Source of the DNA: Tetracentron sinense
Lineage: Eukaryota; Streptophyta; Magnoliopsida; Trochodendrales; Trochodendraceae
Reading direction: 5' to 3'
Length of the DNA stretch: 64,000 nucleotides
NCBI GenBank assembly: GCA_015143295.1
Contig: CM026574.1
Coordinates: forward strand, 13,828,938-13,892,937
Positions within the stretch are counted from its first letter, which is position 1; each line of letters opens with the position of its first letter. Below the pieces are notes generated by a model that worked only from the letters and a program-made list of their open reading frames with translations, was not told where the DNA came from and did not search any database. Positions 1 to 11,412 of the stretch are shown piece by piece. The position numbers were made by a program, and so were the translations under genes.

Positions 1-1440
1 GCCATCACCTTGATAAGGAGGGAGGCTAGAGCTAGCCCCCAGATGGATATTCAAATCAAATTCCACCAGATTACAGATGAGAAATTATCATTAAACCTAG
101 ATGGCATTGCATCAGAAGCATTTAAAAAGTGTAGGGCTCATATATAACTGAAAAACAAGTCGGGGATTTCAACAAAGTTAAGTTGATTGTGCGCAATACT
201 AAAAATTTTACTCATTTGAAGCCTCTGGTTTTGCCCGAAATCAAAACCCCCAAATAATCTAGTGGACCAAAGGGGAAAAAAAAAAAACCAAATCAAATCC
301 CAAATAGAAAAAAAAGAAGGATTACTGGATGGAGAAGAATGATACCTTCGTTGTCGCCGGCAAGAAGGAGATGGTGGTCGCCGGAAGTCTCAAAACCCAA
401 ACAAAATCCGAGGCTTAGGTGGTCGCCAGTCAAATGATCTGGTTTTTTTTTTCCATTAGTCGGAGCCTCGATCTCGTTTGGTCTTCAAAGAGATGAGAGC
501 CCTCCCGTACGACGCTTTCCCAAAATGAATAAAAAAAGAATTTTTTCAAACGTTAAGAGACGTTAACGTGAGAAAACGGACGTCTCCCAACTTTTGGTTT
601 GGCGCTCATTTCACTGCCACGCGTCACACGCTGTATGGAATACGGCCCCGAGATAAGCTTTCTGGTTTCGCTAGAGACAATCCGAAGCCTACATTTTGGC
701 ATTACGAACAGAGTAGTGGTCATCGTCAGATCTTAATAACATTTCATGATAATTAGAACCAAGTGGGGTGCTGGCCCTTTGCTGCTCAGCGAGGTCGTTG
801 GTGTCCTAGGAAATTTCTATATGCTTTTTCTGCAATCCAACAGAGTGAAATTAAACTTCAACAAAACAGGAAAATTGGAAGAAGGGTAGAAGAGCGACTG
901 ATTGATTAGAGTTTTCAATACAGGAATGAAAGGGAAAAAAGATAGTGATAGTTCAGGGTTTCCTTGAACCCAAAGTAAAATAAGAAACTAATAAATAATA
1001 TGAAATGAAAGAAGGGAAAAGGGCACTGATATATTAGGAACTCATTGAATCCAAACTGGAACTAAATGAAGAATAAAATAAAAACTAGCAAGTGGAAAGG
1101 AAATTCAAATTGGTGCATGTAAATGTTGATTGAATCCAGTTTTGAAATTAAAATAAGAAAATAAAAATTGAACTAAAAAGAAGATTCAAATGGGTACATG
1201 ATAAACTAGGGATTCGTCCAAAATCAGAACCGGAACAAAAAACTTAAAAATTATAAAAAAAAATTAAAAAGGGTACTTGTAGGGACTAATTGAATCCATA
1301 ATTTGAAATTTAACCCCAAAAATAAAATACCAAACGATTTAGATGAGCACCTGATAGATTAGGTCTTTCGTAGAATCTAAAATCAGAAGTAAAAGAAAAC
1401 TTTAGCGATTCGAAAGAATTATCAAAGGGTGTGCCTGAAT
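1..1440. other. Left-edge non-coding region, possible 5' UTR exon of a leftward gene
   Basis: No convincing coding sequence. On the minus strand, about 540 down to 340 is less AT-rich than its surroundings and looks like a plant 5' UTR. It contains CCGGCGACCACC-like stretches and a possible splice donor (GAAG followed by GTATCATT, near 345), so it could be the first exon of a gene continuing left of the window. That is inference only. The rest (800-1440) is A-rich and shows nothing recognisable. Confidence 0.2.
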
Positions 1441-1551
1441 GGATCATTTTTGTTGATGGTTAGGGTCTGTCCAAGCACGGCCCTGGTGACCCTAGCCCGG
1501 CCCAAGCCCTTAGAGTTGGAGGGCCTAACTTGCTAGGCCAAGCCCTATTCT

Positions 1552-1892
1552 TAGGGGTGTATTCGAGCCGAGCTGAGGCGAGCTTGGCCCTACTAGACTC
1601 GGCTCGGCTTGAAAGGGTTTTACTCTAGGCTCGAGCTCGGCTTGGGTTGAAATTGCAGCTCGAATCACAGCCCGAAATCAAATGCTTGGCTTGAGCTCAA
1701 ATTGATTCAAGCTCGGGCCGAGCTCGGCTTGGCTTGTCTTCACTTGATTTATTTAAAAATAATAGTTTTAAATAATAATATTCTATATTATTTATATATA
1801 TAATAATTTATATATAGATAAATAAAAAATTTTATTTTTTTATAAGATATTCAAGCCGAGCAATCGAGCTAGCTTGGCTTGGCACACCCCTA
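1552..1892. mobile_element. hAT-like non-autonomous element rich in GAGCTCGGCTTG motifs
   Basis: The ends are inverted: TAGGGGTGTATTCGAGCC at the left and GGCTTGGCACACCCCTA at the right. Internally there are many copies of GAGCTCGGCTTGG-type motifs around an AT-rich core. TAGGGGTG...CACCCCTA ends are common in non-autonomous plant hAT elements. The 8-bp flanks match poorly, so the target duplication is not confirmed. A related element is at 24150-24632 and decayed relatives lie at 4800-5290. Confidence 0.5.
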
Positions 1893-1897
1893 CCTGA

Positions 1898-2207
1898 GAT
1901 CTAATCACAACCAATCGTGATTGAACCCGGGAGAGTTCAATTGCACCCCCAGGTCAACATGTGTCCCTTTTAACTCTTATTAAATATGGTTAAGATTCAT
2001 TAACCCTTAGGTTTCAATAATCTAACCTTCATTTCTAGAATTTTTTTTAAAAATTAACCCTAAGGTTAAAAAAAATTAACCATAGGGTTAAATTTTTTAG
2101 ATTGTTGAACCCGAAGAGTTAGTGAATCTTAACTATGGTTAATATGGGTTGGAATGGACAAGTGTTGATCTCCCCGAGTTCAATCGCGATTGGCTGTGAT
2201 TCGATCT
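1898..2207. repeat. MITE family 1 (ATCACAG TIR), copy A
   Basis: Nearly palindromic element. Left end AATCACAACCAATCGTGATTG; the right end reads as its inverse, CAATCGCGATTGGCTGTGATT. GATCT flanks both sides. Each arm continues with a CACGTGTCCCTTTTAAC-like stretch and a TTAAGATTCACTAACCC-like stretch, and the arms meet at an A/T-rich centre near 2045-2090. Other copies: 6358-6447 (partial), 20490-20800, 25539-25797 and 31342-31617. Confidence 0.6.
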
Positions 2208-3171
2208 CCTCCTACCTATGTTCAACCGCAGAGCGGGGCCACCCTACCTAAAGGAATATTATAAAACTTAAGAAATTAGAATGTTTACCAAATTTTTTTA
2301 TTGAATTATAACTAGAGGGGGTCAACAGTCTGGGTTAGGCCATACCCACCCATAGAAGTACACACTATAGCAGGCCCAGGCTTAAGACTCCAAGCCTAGG
2401 CTCGCCCAACCATTTAATTGGATCATGGCAAGCCTCGCCCATCCATACCCCTAACTACTAATTTAAGGAAAGCAGACAACTTAATTAAAAATACAAAAAT
2501 TAGGGTGGGAAATTCTTTTAATATGGATCTTCATTTTACCATTTGTGTTAGAAATCTCCATATGGTGTTGGAACCAGTATTAGAACACATTCTCGTACAA
2601 GTAAATTGATTGTAGTACGTAAATCTGTTAATAGAGACAAATCAAGTTAAGAGTTCATTTAATGTGATACATAAGGTAGGGAAAGTACATATGGGGAATA
2701 TTTTGTTTCCAGACATCCTACATGTTGAGATTTTATAGGGACGCTCACTAGACGATCTAGTAAGGTCACTAATGATAAGAACGGTTTCCTCTCTCTATAT
2801 GTACATATGGAGTTGATCTATGAGTATACTACCAAATATACTCCTAATCCTAACCGTTTATAACCAACTACTAAGGGCTAGGATTTGAATTTGCTTATTT
2901 TGTCTTTTCTGATGTCACGTCGGTTTTAATCATAACCGTTTAATAGTTAAGATAAACGGTTAGGATTTGGGAGTACACCTTGGGAGCCTCCCTAGACTAA
3001 TTCATACATATATGGGGTTGATAAAGTTGACGCCGTTGTGAACGTTATCAACTTCATGCAACTCATTGTGTGGTAGTTTGATAATTAAAGGGTGATGAGG
3101 GATATTTTTGCAAATATGATAAAATTTTGATGTTTATAAAATTGTCTGAGATTCCCTCCATATTGACAATG
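2208..3171. other. Intergenic, no gene seen
   Basis: AT-rich sequence without a plausible ORF. Around 2320-2415 there are GGCCCAGGC/GGCTTAAGAC motifs that resemble degraded ends of a GTCAACGGGCC-type hAT MITE, but its limits are unclear. Confidence 0.4.
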
Positions 3172-4156
3172 GTTTTTTTTTTTGTGAAAAGCCCCTTGAT
3201 TTTTCAGCTATTTATAAATATCCCTTATATTTGTGATTTTATATTAGTCTACTAATTTTAAAACTTTCACAAATCTATCATTCCATCCAAAAGATAGTTA
3301 ACGGACGTTAAATATTTTATGAAATGACCTTTTTAACCTCTTTTTAATAGGTTGGATGGTACACTTTATCATTTGTCTCATTTATCCTCCATTAATTGGG
3401 GTTAAGCTTAATTGATCTAAGGTTAATATCTCGTTAAAAAATCTAAAAATCAAGGTTAGATGAATTAACGCTAAGGGTGAGTGAATCTTAACTACAGTTA
3501 ATGAGTGTTAAAAGGGACACATGACAGCTAGTAATGTCTCTTTTAACTGTGGTTAAGCATAATTAACCTAAGGTTATTTCTTTTCTAAAATTTATGATTA
3601 GATGCATGAATCCTAGGAGTGAGTGAATATTAGTGGGTATTAAAAGGAACACGTGGCAATGTGTAGAGCCTCCGTTAACACTAGTTAAGCATGATCAATC
3701 TAAGATTAATATTTTTTCTTCTAAAAACAAAGGTTTGATGCATGAATCCAAGGGGTGAGTGAATCATAACCACAGTTAGTGAGTGTTAAAAAGGACATGT
3801 GGCGACTTGTAGAATCCCTTTAACTATGGTTAAGCATAATCAACCTAAAGTTAATATATTTTTAAAAAAAAAATCAAGGTTAAATAGATGAATCCTAGGG
3901 GTTAGTGAATCTTAATCATAGTTAGTGGGTTCCAAGCATTTCCCTTGTGAAAAGTTTTTTACGAATTTCCTTAAAATAAAAAAAGATTAAAAAGATAATT
4001 TCATGAAAATTTTAACATATGTTAACTTAATTTTAAATGAAATGGGAGATTTGTAAAAATTTTAAAAGTTAGTGGATTATAATACAAAATCACAAAACAT
4101 AAGGATTTACAAATTGTTGAAAAGTTAAGTGATTTTCACAAAAAAAAAAAAAAAAC
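3172..4156. mobile_element. Mutator-like non-autonomous element with long TIRs (MULE-A)
   Basis: About 190 bp at the left (3172-3360) is inverted at the right (3960-4156). Both arms carry a poly-T/GTGAAAA start, then a CTATTTATAAATATCC-like block, a GTGATTTTATATTA-like block and a CTACTAATTTTAAAA-like block. Long diverged TIRs with no transposase are typical of plant Mutator-like MITEs. The interior consists of four tandem ~140-bp units (3401-3945). I could not define a clear 9-bp target duplication. Confidence 0.6.
3401..3945. repeat. Four tandem ~130-150 bp units inside MULE-A
   Basis: Units start at about 3401, 3552, 3683 and 3829, each with GTTAAGCWTAAT. Each continues through a GGTTAATAT/poly-A stretch, a GATGAATCCTAGGGGTGAGTG stretch and a GTTAAAAGGGACACGTGG stretch. 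The same module recurs in other TIR elements of this window. Confidence 0.7.
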
Positions 4157-4240
4157 TTTCTATTTACACACATGTCATCATCTTCCTTTGACTGTTAACC
4201 TTTACGCACGGTGTGAAGGATAACAATCCCAATAGATATA

Positions 4241-4489
4241 GGCCTCGGGTTGTCTCTAGCGGGGATAAGCAGTCGAGAAGTCAAAATCATGGGCCCCATG
4301 ATTTTGACTTCTCAACACACTAAATGACACGTGGTGATAAGGTGGTGAGATAAAGGAGGAGAGATATCAAGTGGAGAGAAGTCAAAATAATGGGGGGAAA
4401 ATGAAATGACTTCTCATCTTTTTATTGCCACATGTCTCATATTCTATGGTTACCCGAGAGGGCTTCCTCACCTGAGACAATCCGAGGCC
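4241..4489. mobile_element. Hairpin MITE family 2 (GGCCTCGGATTGTCTC TIR), single copy
   Basis: Ends are GGCCTCGGGTTGTCTC and its inverse GAGACAATCCGAGGCC, flanked by ATA on both sides (3-bp TSD). The inside contains a perfect 39-nt palindrome at 4275-4313 (19-bp arms around one base). Related copies are at 51290-51578 and 54273-54561. A 3-bp TSD would fit PIF/Harbinger or CACTA mobilisation; the family is not assigned. Confidence 0.7.
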
Positions 4490-5345
4490 ATAGAAATATA
4501 TTTATGCGGCGTTTGAGTTACATGCATCACTTCTTTGGGCCCACACAAAAATAATTACTATAATACATGTCTCTCTTTCTTAATGCGTGAAAAAAATCAA
4601 TTAAATTGGGTTGTATTAACCAAAGGGTTAATGTTCATCAAGTAAAGTTAATGGTCGACGTACGTCCAATCAAACATTTAAACATTTTAAATTAAACCGG
4701 TTTTTTCTATCACGTATTAGAGAAGGAAGACCTACAAATTTAGTTTCATGGGTCTAAAGGAGTTCCACATGTCACTCAAACACATGATGCATAGGTAAGT
4801 TTGCACTCAAACTAAGCAGGCTCAACTCGGTTCATCGCAAGCTCCAGCTAGCATTTCAAGCTCGCACGAATCAAGTCAAACTTTTATTTGAATTCAAACT
4901 TTTAAACAAGCCAAGCTCAAGCTAGACTCTATTTGATTCAGCTCGGCTTTGTGTGACCTTGTCTTGGCAACTCAAAAAATTCGATATATATATATATATA
5001 TACACAATATTGTTTTGTAGTTTTATTTATATTAATACAAAAAATATTTTAACTTCTTTATCGATTTTTAATTTTTATTAAATAAGTTTAAGAGATGATT
5101 ATAAATAAATAAAAAGTTAAAAGCATAACCTTGACTCTAACTCTTTACTTTGTAGACTGAAAAAATATATATATATCCTACTTTTATATGTGAATATATT
5201 ACTCTTTTTAGTTTCTTGTACTATAATTTAATAATAAATGTTTTTATTAAAAGAATATAATTTTTTTTTTTAAAAATCGTAAATCAAGCTTGAGCCAAGA
5301 CTCTTAATGAACATATAAACAGAAATTTTTTGTTAGGGACACTTG
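4490..5345. other. Intergenic with decayed GAGCTC-rich repeat
   Basis: AT-rich. From 4800 to 5290 there are scattered GCTCAAGCTAG and CAGCTCGGC motifs around an AT-rich core, like the hAT-type element at 1552-1892 but too decayed to delimit. No gene is seen. Confidence 0.4.
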
Positions 5346-7130
5346 TGTTACATGAGTATTATCATAGATTCACCTAATGAGTTAAGGAAGTAAGGCTGCT
5401 TCCTGGTCAAAGACTTAGGCTTTATCTCTAAGAGACTCATAAGAAAATCAGAGTATAGGTGCAAGGCCGTAAATGCGTGGACTTTTATAGAACTCTTTGA
5501 GCATTTGAAAACTAGTGTGTGTGATGTGTAGGGTTTTGTCAAATGGGGTACTTAGTTCGAAGTCACGGCTACTTTGGACCTCGTTAAAGCTTTGATATAT
5601 CTACACTAAATGTATGTTCAAGTCCAAAAGACACTTACATCTATGTATGAGTTTTCCGGTTTAATATTTAATAAACTATTTTGAAAAATAGTGGGGATTA
5701 TTGAACTAAATTATTTTGAAAATAATGTTATTTTGAAAAATAATGGGGAATTGTTAGATATTTTTCAAAATCTAAAGGTTTGTTTTCAAACTTAATTATG
5801 ATAAATACATTATTCCTTACAAAGGGAAATAAAACCAGTAATACTAGTGTTTGGAGCAGTGCACCAATCCTTTGCATGTGTTTTTCCTTTAATTGTGATT
5901 AAAGGGCATGCCTTATATTGTATTACTTAAAAGTATGCTTTTGACAAATTTATCAAATAGGACACCCTTTGCATTTTTATTGCAAAAAAGGGCATACTTT
6001 TGACATATTTATCCTTAAGCTATGCATGTAAAAGCCAAACACTATAAGGGTAATATTGAAATACGTACCTCTTTGGTAAAATATTTCAAACTATGCCCTA
6101 AACAGTGATATTTTAAGTTTAGGGGGATAAAACGATACTTAACTCGATTTTAAAAGTACCTTCAATTTGACCGTTACCACTTCAAATGAAAACGTTGGAA
6201 GTTTGAATGAATTCAAACAATCTTTTCTATTATAATGGGAGAGGCAGGCGTAGCCTGAATTTTCCAAAATTCCTAAACTACCCTTTTATAAAACAAACTT
6301 TTAATTTAATGTTTTACTTTAATTCCCAAACTACCCTCATGTATCTATTTAAAGAATAGAATCACAGTCAATCGTGATTGAACTCGGGGAGAGTTCAATC
6401 ACACCCACGGGTTAACACGTGTCCCTTTTAACTCCTATTAACTATGGTTAACTCCTTCCCCTCGCTTTCACGTGCATCGCATGTGCCACCCGCTAGTAAC
6501 TAATAATAGCTAAATAAACGTTGGGTTGATCAGTTAAGATAACTGTCTTGTTTTGACCAAAAGGTATCACCATTGTGGCCAGGCAACACCTATTTGTGTG
6601 GACACCTTTGAAGAGGCCTGCCTTATATTAAGACTATATAAATACGCAAGAGGGATACAAGATTTAACATGCTCACTTCATTCGTGTAGAAAAACAATCT
6701 CTTTTAAAGCTTTGATCGATTACTCTCTTCCAAATTCTTAGTTATTTAGTTGATTTAATTAATTTTTCAAAACCTTTGTCAAGAGATGGAGTTCATCATG
6801 AACGTTATTGCAAGACGTAGATCAACATCAGTGACATATTGAGCTTCATTGTACCTTGGAGGCGATACGCTACAAACTCATTTGCAAACCGATAATGGGG
6901 GTGAATAACTTTTTAAGGAAAACGAATTTTCAGTTCACCTTGAAGCATCTCATTGTGTTTCCTTCTCTATTCGTATCTACCACATAGTTTTGAAATATTG
7001 ATTCTAAAAATTATCATTAGAGTCCTTTGTTAGTATCCAATTTTGTTTTTCATAAAGAATGCAAAAACGTGTAGCCCTACTGGAGAGATCATTTTGTATC
7101 TCAATCCTTTCCTAGCACCTTAACTAGGAT
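5346..7130 (+). mobile_element. LTR-retroelement relic (LTR and flanking internal sequence)
   Basis: A purine tract (AATAATGGGGAAT) at about 5739-5751 is followed by TGTTAGATATTTTTC, the usual arrangement of a polypurine tract and LTR start. A TATA-like ACTATATAAATACG lies near 6629-6642, as expected in an LTR promoter, and the LTR seems to end near 6775. Sequence on both sides resembles untranslated internal retroelement sequence. No coding domain is left. Family uncertain; old and broken, and an MITE lies inside the LTR at 6358. Confidence 0.4.
6358..6447. repeat. MITE family 1, partial copy B
   Basis: AATCACAGTCAATCGTGATTG, a GAGTTCAATCAC stretch and ACACGTGTCCCTTTTAAC match the left arm of the family. 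The right arm is missing. Confidence 0.55.
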
Positions 7131-7488
7131 TATGGAAGACAATGTTAGGGTTGTACTTACAAATGTTGGAAAAAGTACACTACAAACTGCTGCTATGGGC
7201 AATAATAATATAATTATTTATTCGGTAAATTACACTCACCCGCCCGAGGTTTGGTGTAATTTCAAAAACCTCTCCTCTTGTTTATTAAATTACACTGACC
7301 TCCCCTGTCAAGCTCATCCTATTAACTCTGTTAACTAATGTTACTATTTTCCAATTTTACCCTTATTACTTAGAGGAAACACGTAAACTTAGTTCCAAAG
7401 CTCAAGCAAAAAACACTTAAACATCTTGAGCCGCCACATGTCCCTTTAACACCCACTAACTATGATTAAGATTCACTCACTCTTAGGA

Positions 7489-9913
7489 TGTGAGCATGGG
7501 ATTTTCCTACCCACTTTCACATTTTTATATGTTATAGTTGATTGAGAGTTGCCACCTATTCATTCTAAGGGATAGGTCCCGAATAGTCGGATAAGGTCTT
7601 ATGGGTCTTTACAGAGTTAGGGTAAGCGGTTCGATTAAGCCCCGGGGAAAGTGTTAGGCACCTCAGGACCCCCATTTTATAACGGTTACCTACTTCCTAA
7701 ACTTAAGTCAATTATAATCTCAAAGTTTAATGAAAATGTCCAAGTATTTAAGTGAGTGCTAATCCAAGAAATATAGAAAGCTAGATGACTAGGGTTGAAC
7801 TTTAGTAAGGTTGCCTACGTACTCACTGGGGTGAGATCAAACTGAGCGTAGTTCTAGCACATGAGCCCGTACCAAGGCTAGGGGGTATGTGTGTGTGTGT
7901 GCGTAGGGTGGTCAAGGGTCTAGCTCTAAGGCTAGGGTTTAGTTGACTGGGGAGGTCAAGTACACAAGGGTGAGTCTAACCACAGTTAGAAAGGTTTAAG
8001 CATGATTAGGGGCTAATCAAGGTTAAGAAAGTCTACAAGGTCATTTTTTGGGTTTTTGGATTTTTCATGTTTTTTGGTATTTTATGTGATATTTATCAAA
8101 TTGGTAAAGTTAACCATGGTTATACTAAATGGGGTTTAGTTAACCATGGTTAAGGATTAACTATAATTAAGAAAGCTAGCAAGTCAATTTTTTGTCTTTT
8201 GGGTTTTTCCATTTTTTTTTTGTTTTTTTTATGATTTTAGGTGTAATTTCTAATTATTGAAGCTTAACTAGGATTAAAAGTTAACTGGGATTAAACCAAT
8301 CCCAGTTAGAACATGCGTAGGGTTAAAAAAAGGGTATGGCACGTGGCAGGGCCTTAGTGGACCTCAGATTGGACCTGGGTTTTAGTGCAAGGCTGTTGTT
8401 CCAGTAATCAGGGAATTGCGCCATTTGGTTTACCGCCATTCCCAAAATAGAACATTTTGGGAATTTCGGTAAACAAAATGCCGTCATTCCTGTTTTATAG
8501 GAACAACAGCACTGCAGCCACTAGGGAAGGTCTAGAGTGATGCCACGTGGGCTAATAGGCTTAGGGAATAGTTTAGGCATACTGCCACGTGTCTTGGGCC
8601 TGTAATGGGCACTGGACTTGGCTAATGGTGGGTCCACGAAGGTCCTAATTCTACTGTTTCAGAAAATACCAAAGTATCGGTGAAGTGTTCACCGACATTA
8701 TGCATAGGTTCCATTTCAGGCCATTTTAACCCTAGTTAAGCTAACCTCAGGAGCTTGAAAAGCTTAGGGAAGGTAGATGAGGGTGTTAGGGACTCAAAAC
8801 AGGCCCTGAATTAGACCAGGGCCTCACCATATGTGGCCTAGAGCCTCTGCAAAAGAACAGGTCGAAAGTGGTGGTAATTATTCTACCGCCACTATCAATT
8901 TTGTTCAGAAAACGCAACAGCAGCTACTGGGACTATACCATGGTGCAACCAAGGGGTTTCTCATGACTTGAGGACCCCCCAAAAACTGGTGGAGGTGGTT
9001 GGAGGACTGTGCACGTGTGGGAGAGTCGTGGGGGTTCCACTGCCTATGGAGGAGGCAGGGAACCCCTCCTATTGATCTGAGCAATGGCTAATACTCCCTG
9101 GAAATGACCAAGGGTACATGGGGCATAGAAAAAGGAGACAGGGGTAGGGAGAGTCCCTGCCCTACTGAGCTGGCTGCTACAGTGGCAGTGGAGGTGGTTA
9201 CTCACGGTGGTGCTGCTGCAAGGGGTATTGCCCTTCGGATTTTTGAGGTGTCTTGGAGGTTTGAGGTTGCTGAGGAGTTTGAATACTCTCAGGGGTTTCC
9301 CGCAGGGGGTTATGGCATGAGCATACAATGTGGAAAGGTGTTGGATTTTATAGGGAAGAGGGGTGAGGATATGGAGGGCATAAGGACGAGGTTGGGTGGA
9401 GTCTCAGGCACGTAGAGGGGGTTTCTGACGGTGGTCAGACGCATGGGGAGGCAGCATGGTGGTCTGGAAGAGGTAGGTGGTGCAGGGGGTGGCTGCAGGT
9501 GTTACAAACATGCAACAGTGATAATGGCGATAAAGGATTTACCGTCATTATCAAAATGCACAGGGAGCTTGTTGTCGGTAATACGATCACCAACAGACTG
9601 GAATTTTGAATTTTAAGGGGTCAGGGCCTCCCCGCAGGGCTGAGTTTGGGTACTAGGCCCATGCTTGGGCCCAGGCTCGGTTTGCTATGGATTTTAGGCC
9701 CTAAGGGCTTGGGTCTACCTCGGGCTTACTAAGGATTGGCTGGGGCTGCCTAGGGTTTGGGCTTAAGACAACCTAGGGTTAAACTTAGGGCTACCTAGGG
9801 TTCAACTAAGGTTGTCCTAGGGTTTAGGTGGGGTTGACCTAGGGTTAGTTTGGACTAATCAGGGTTAAATTAATTAACCATGGTTAAGGAGGTGTAAAAA
9901 TGGGGTGCTAACA
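7489..9913 (-). repeat. 3' LTR of the Tat-like element (left copy)
   Basis: Direct repeat partner of 16079-18497, with TG...CA ends on the plus strand. Contains (GT)n near 7888-7900 and several short inverted repeats. An apparent small ORF at 9104-9415 is part of the LTR and has a counterpart in the other LTR. Confidence 0.8.
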
Positions 9914-9929
9914 GTTGCCCCTCTTTGCC
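9914..9929 (-). other. Polypurine tract of the Tat-like element
   Basis: On the minus strand GGCAAAGAGGGGCAAC sits directly before the LTR start TGTTAGC, where plus-strand priming is expected. Confidence 0.6.
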
Positions 9930-10109
9930 GGAGAATGACGATTTGACAATTGAACGACAAAGACTGGAATCAACCAATTTTTACACCAGAACGAACCAAC
10001 ATGACGGATAAGCAAGAGGGACAAGCAAGTATGAAGAATCCGGAGGTGAAGGTTGGCCACACAACCACCTTACCTGAGATTGAAGCAAAGCATTGATGAG
10101 TAAGCAGGA

Positions 10110-10885
10110 TTAGCATCACTAGAGGCCGTAACTGACATCCGATCACATGACCGTGACAGTATACCCTTTTAATAATGAGCTAGCCAAGCAGAAATGAGCT
10201 TCACAAGAGGTCGCAACTGAAATCCGGCCACATGACCGTTTCGGTATACTCCTTTAATAGTGAAGGAGATAGCGATGTTGAATGCGAAAATAAAGGTGAT
10301 GGGTGCAAGACTAACATCACTGGAGGCCGTAACTGACATCCAGTCACACAACTGTGACAATATACTCCTTTAATAGTAAGCTAGCCAAGAAGATATGAGC
10401 TTCACAAGAGGCCGCAACTAAAATCCGGCCACACGACAGTTCCAATATACTCCTTTAATAGTGAAGGGGAAGAGCAAGAAAGAGATGATGAATGCAAATG
10501 TGTAGATGGTGGGTGCAAGACTAACATCACTGGAGGCCGCAACTGACATCCGGTCAAATGACCGTGACAGTATATTCCTTTAATAGTGAGCTAACCAAGC
10601 AGAAATGAGCTCCATAAAAGACCGCAACTAAAATCCGACCACACGATTGTTCCAGTACTCCATTAATAGTGAAGGGGAAAGCGATGCTGAATGCAAAAAT
10701 AAAGGTGATGGGTGCAAGACTAACATCACTAGAGGCCGTAACTGACATCCTGTCACACAACCGTGATAGTATACTCCTTTAATAGTGAGCTAGCCAAGCA
10801 GAGCCTTACAAGAGGCCACAACTGAAATCTGGCCACACGACCGTTCCAGTATACTACTTTGATAGTGAATGGGAAAGCGATGTTG
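10110..10885. repeat. Tandem ~200-bp repeats in the retroelement interior
   Basis: About four diverged units. Each contains GAGGCCGTAACTGACATCC, a ACCGTGACAGTATACTCC-like stretch and CTTTAATAGTGAGC, followed by a GATGGGTGCAAGACTAACATC stretch. The repeats create short apparent minus-strand ORFs (10169-10980) that look alike but are not genes. Confidence 0.7.
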
Positions 10886-11016
10886 CAGACAACCGCCCGA
10901 TTGTCCACTAAGGATGATGAGAGTAAATACAGCCGCTTAACTGCCTCACCTGAGATAGGATGCAATGATAGTGAAGACAATCATCTGATTACCTCACTGA
11001 GGTAGGATGGAAGATA

Positions 11017-11412
11017 GTGCAAACAACCGCCCGATTATCTCACTGGAGCAAGATGCAAGATAATGCAGACAACCGCCCGATTGTCTCACTGGGGTAGGAT
11101 ATAAGATAGTGCAGACAACCACCCGATTGTCTCATTAGAGTAGGATGCAAGATAGTGCAAACAACTGCCCAATTGTCTCACTGGAGTAGGATGCAAGATA
11201 GTGCCGACAACCGCCTGATTGTCTCACTGGAGTAGGATGCAAGATAGTGCAGACAACTGTTCAATTGTCTTACTGGATAGGATGCAAGATAGTGTAGACA
11301 ACCGCTCGATTCTCTCACTGGAGTAGGATGCAAAATAGTGCGGACAACCGTTCGATTGCCTCACTGGGTAGGAAGCAAGATAGTACAGACAACTGCCCGA
11401 TTGCCTCACTAG
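11017..11412. repeat. 46-bp minisatellite, about nine copies
   Basis: The unit contains GACAACCGCCCGATTGTCTC, then ACTGGAGTAGGATGCAAGA and TAGTGCA. Copies begin at roughly 11017, 11065, 11111, 11157, 11203, 11249, 11294, 11340 and 11385. It lies inside the Tat-like element. Confidence 0.75.

Noticed and set aside
9104-9415. 103-codon plus-strand ORF with a related ORF at 17918-18217
   Set aside because: Both are within the two LTRs of the Tat-like element and the reading is not kept across both copies.
11017-11412. CRISPR-like array of ~46-bp repeats
   Set aside because: Units are contiguous without unique spacers, in plant nuclear retroelement sequence; an ordinary minisatellite.
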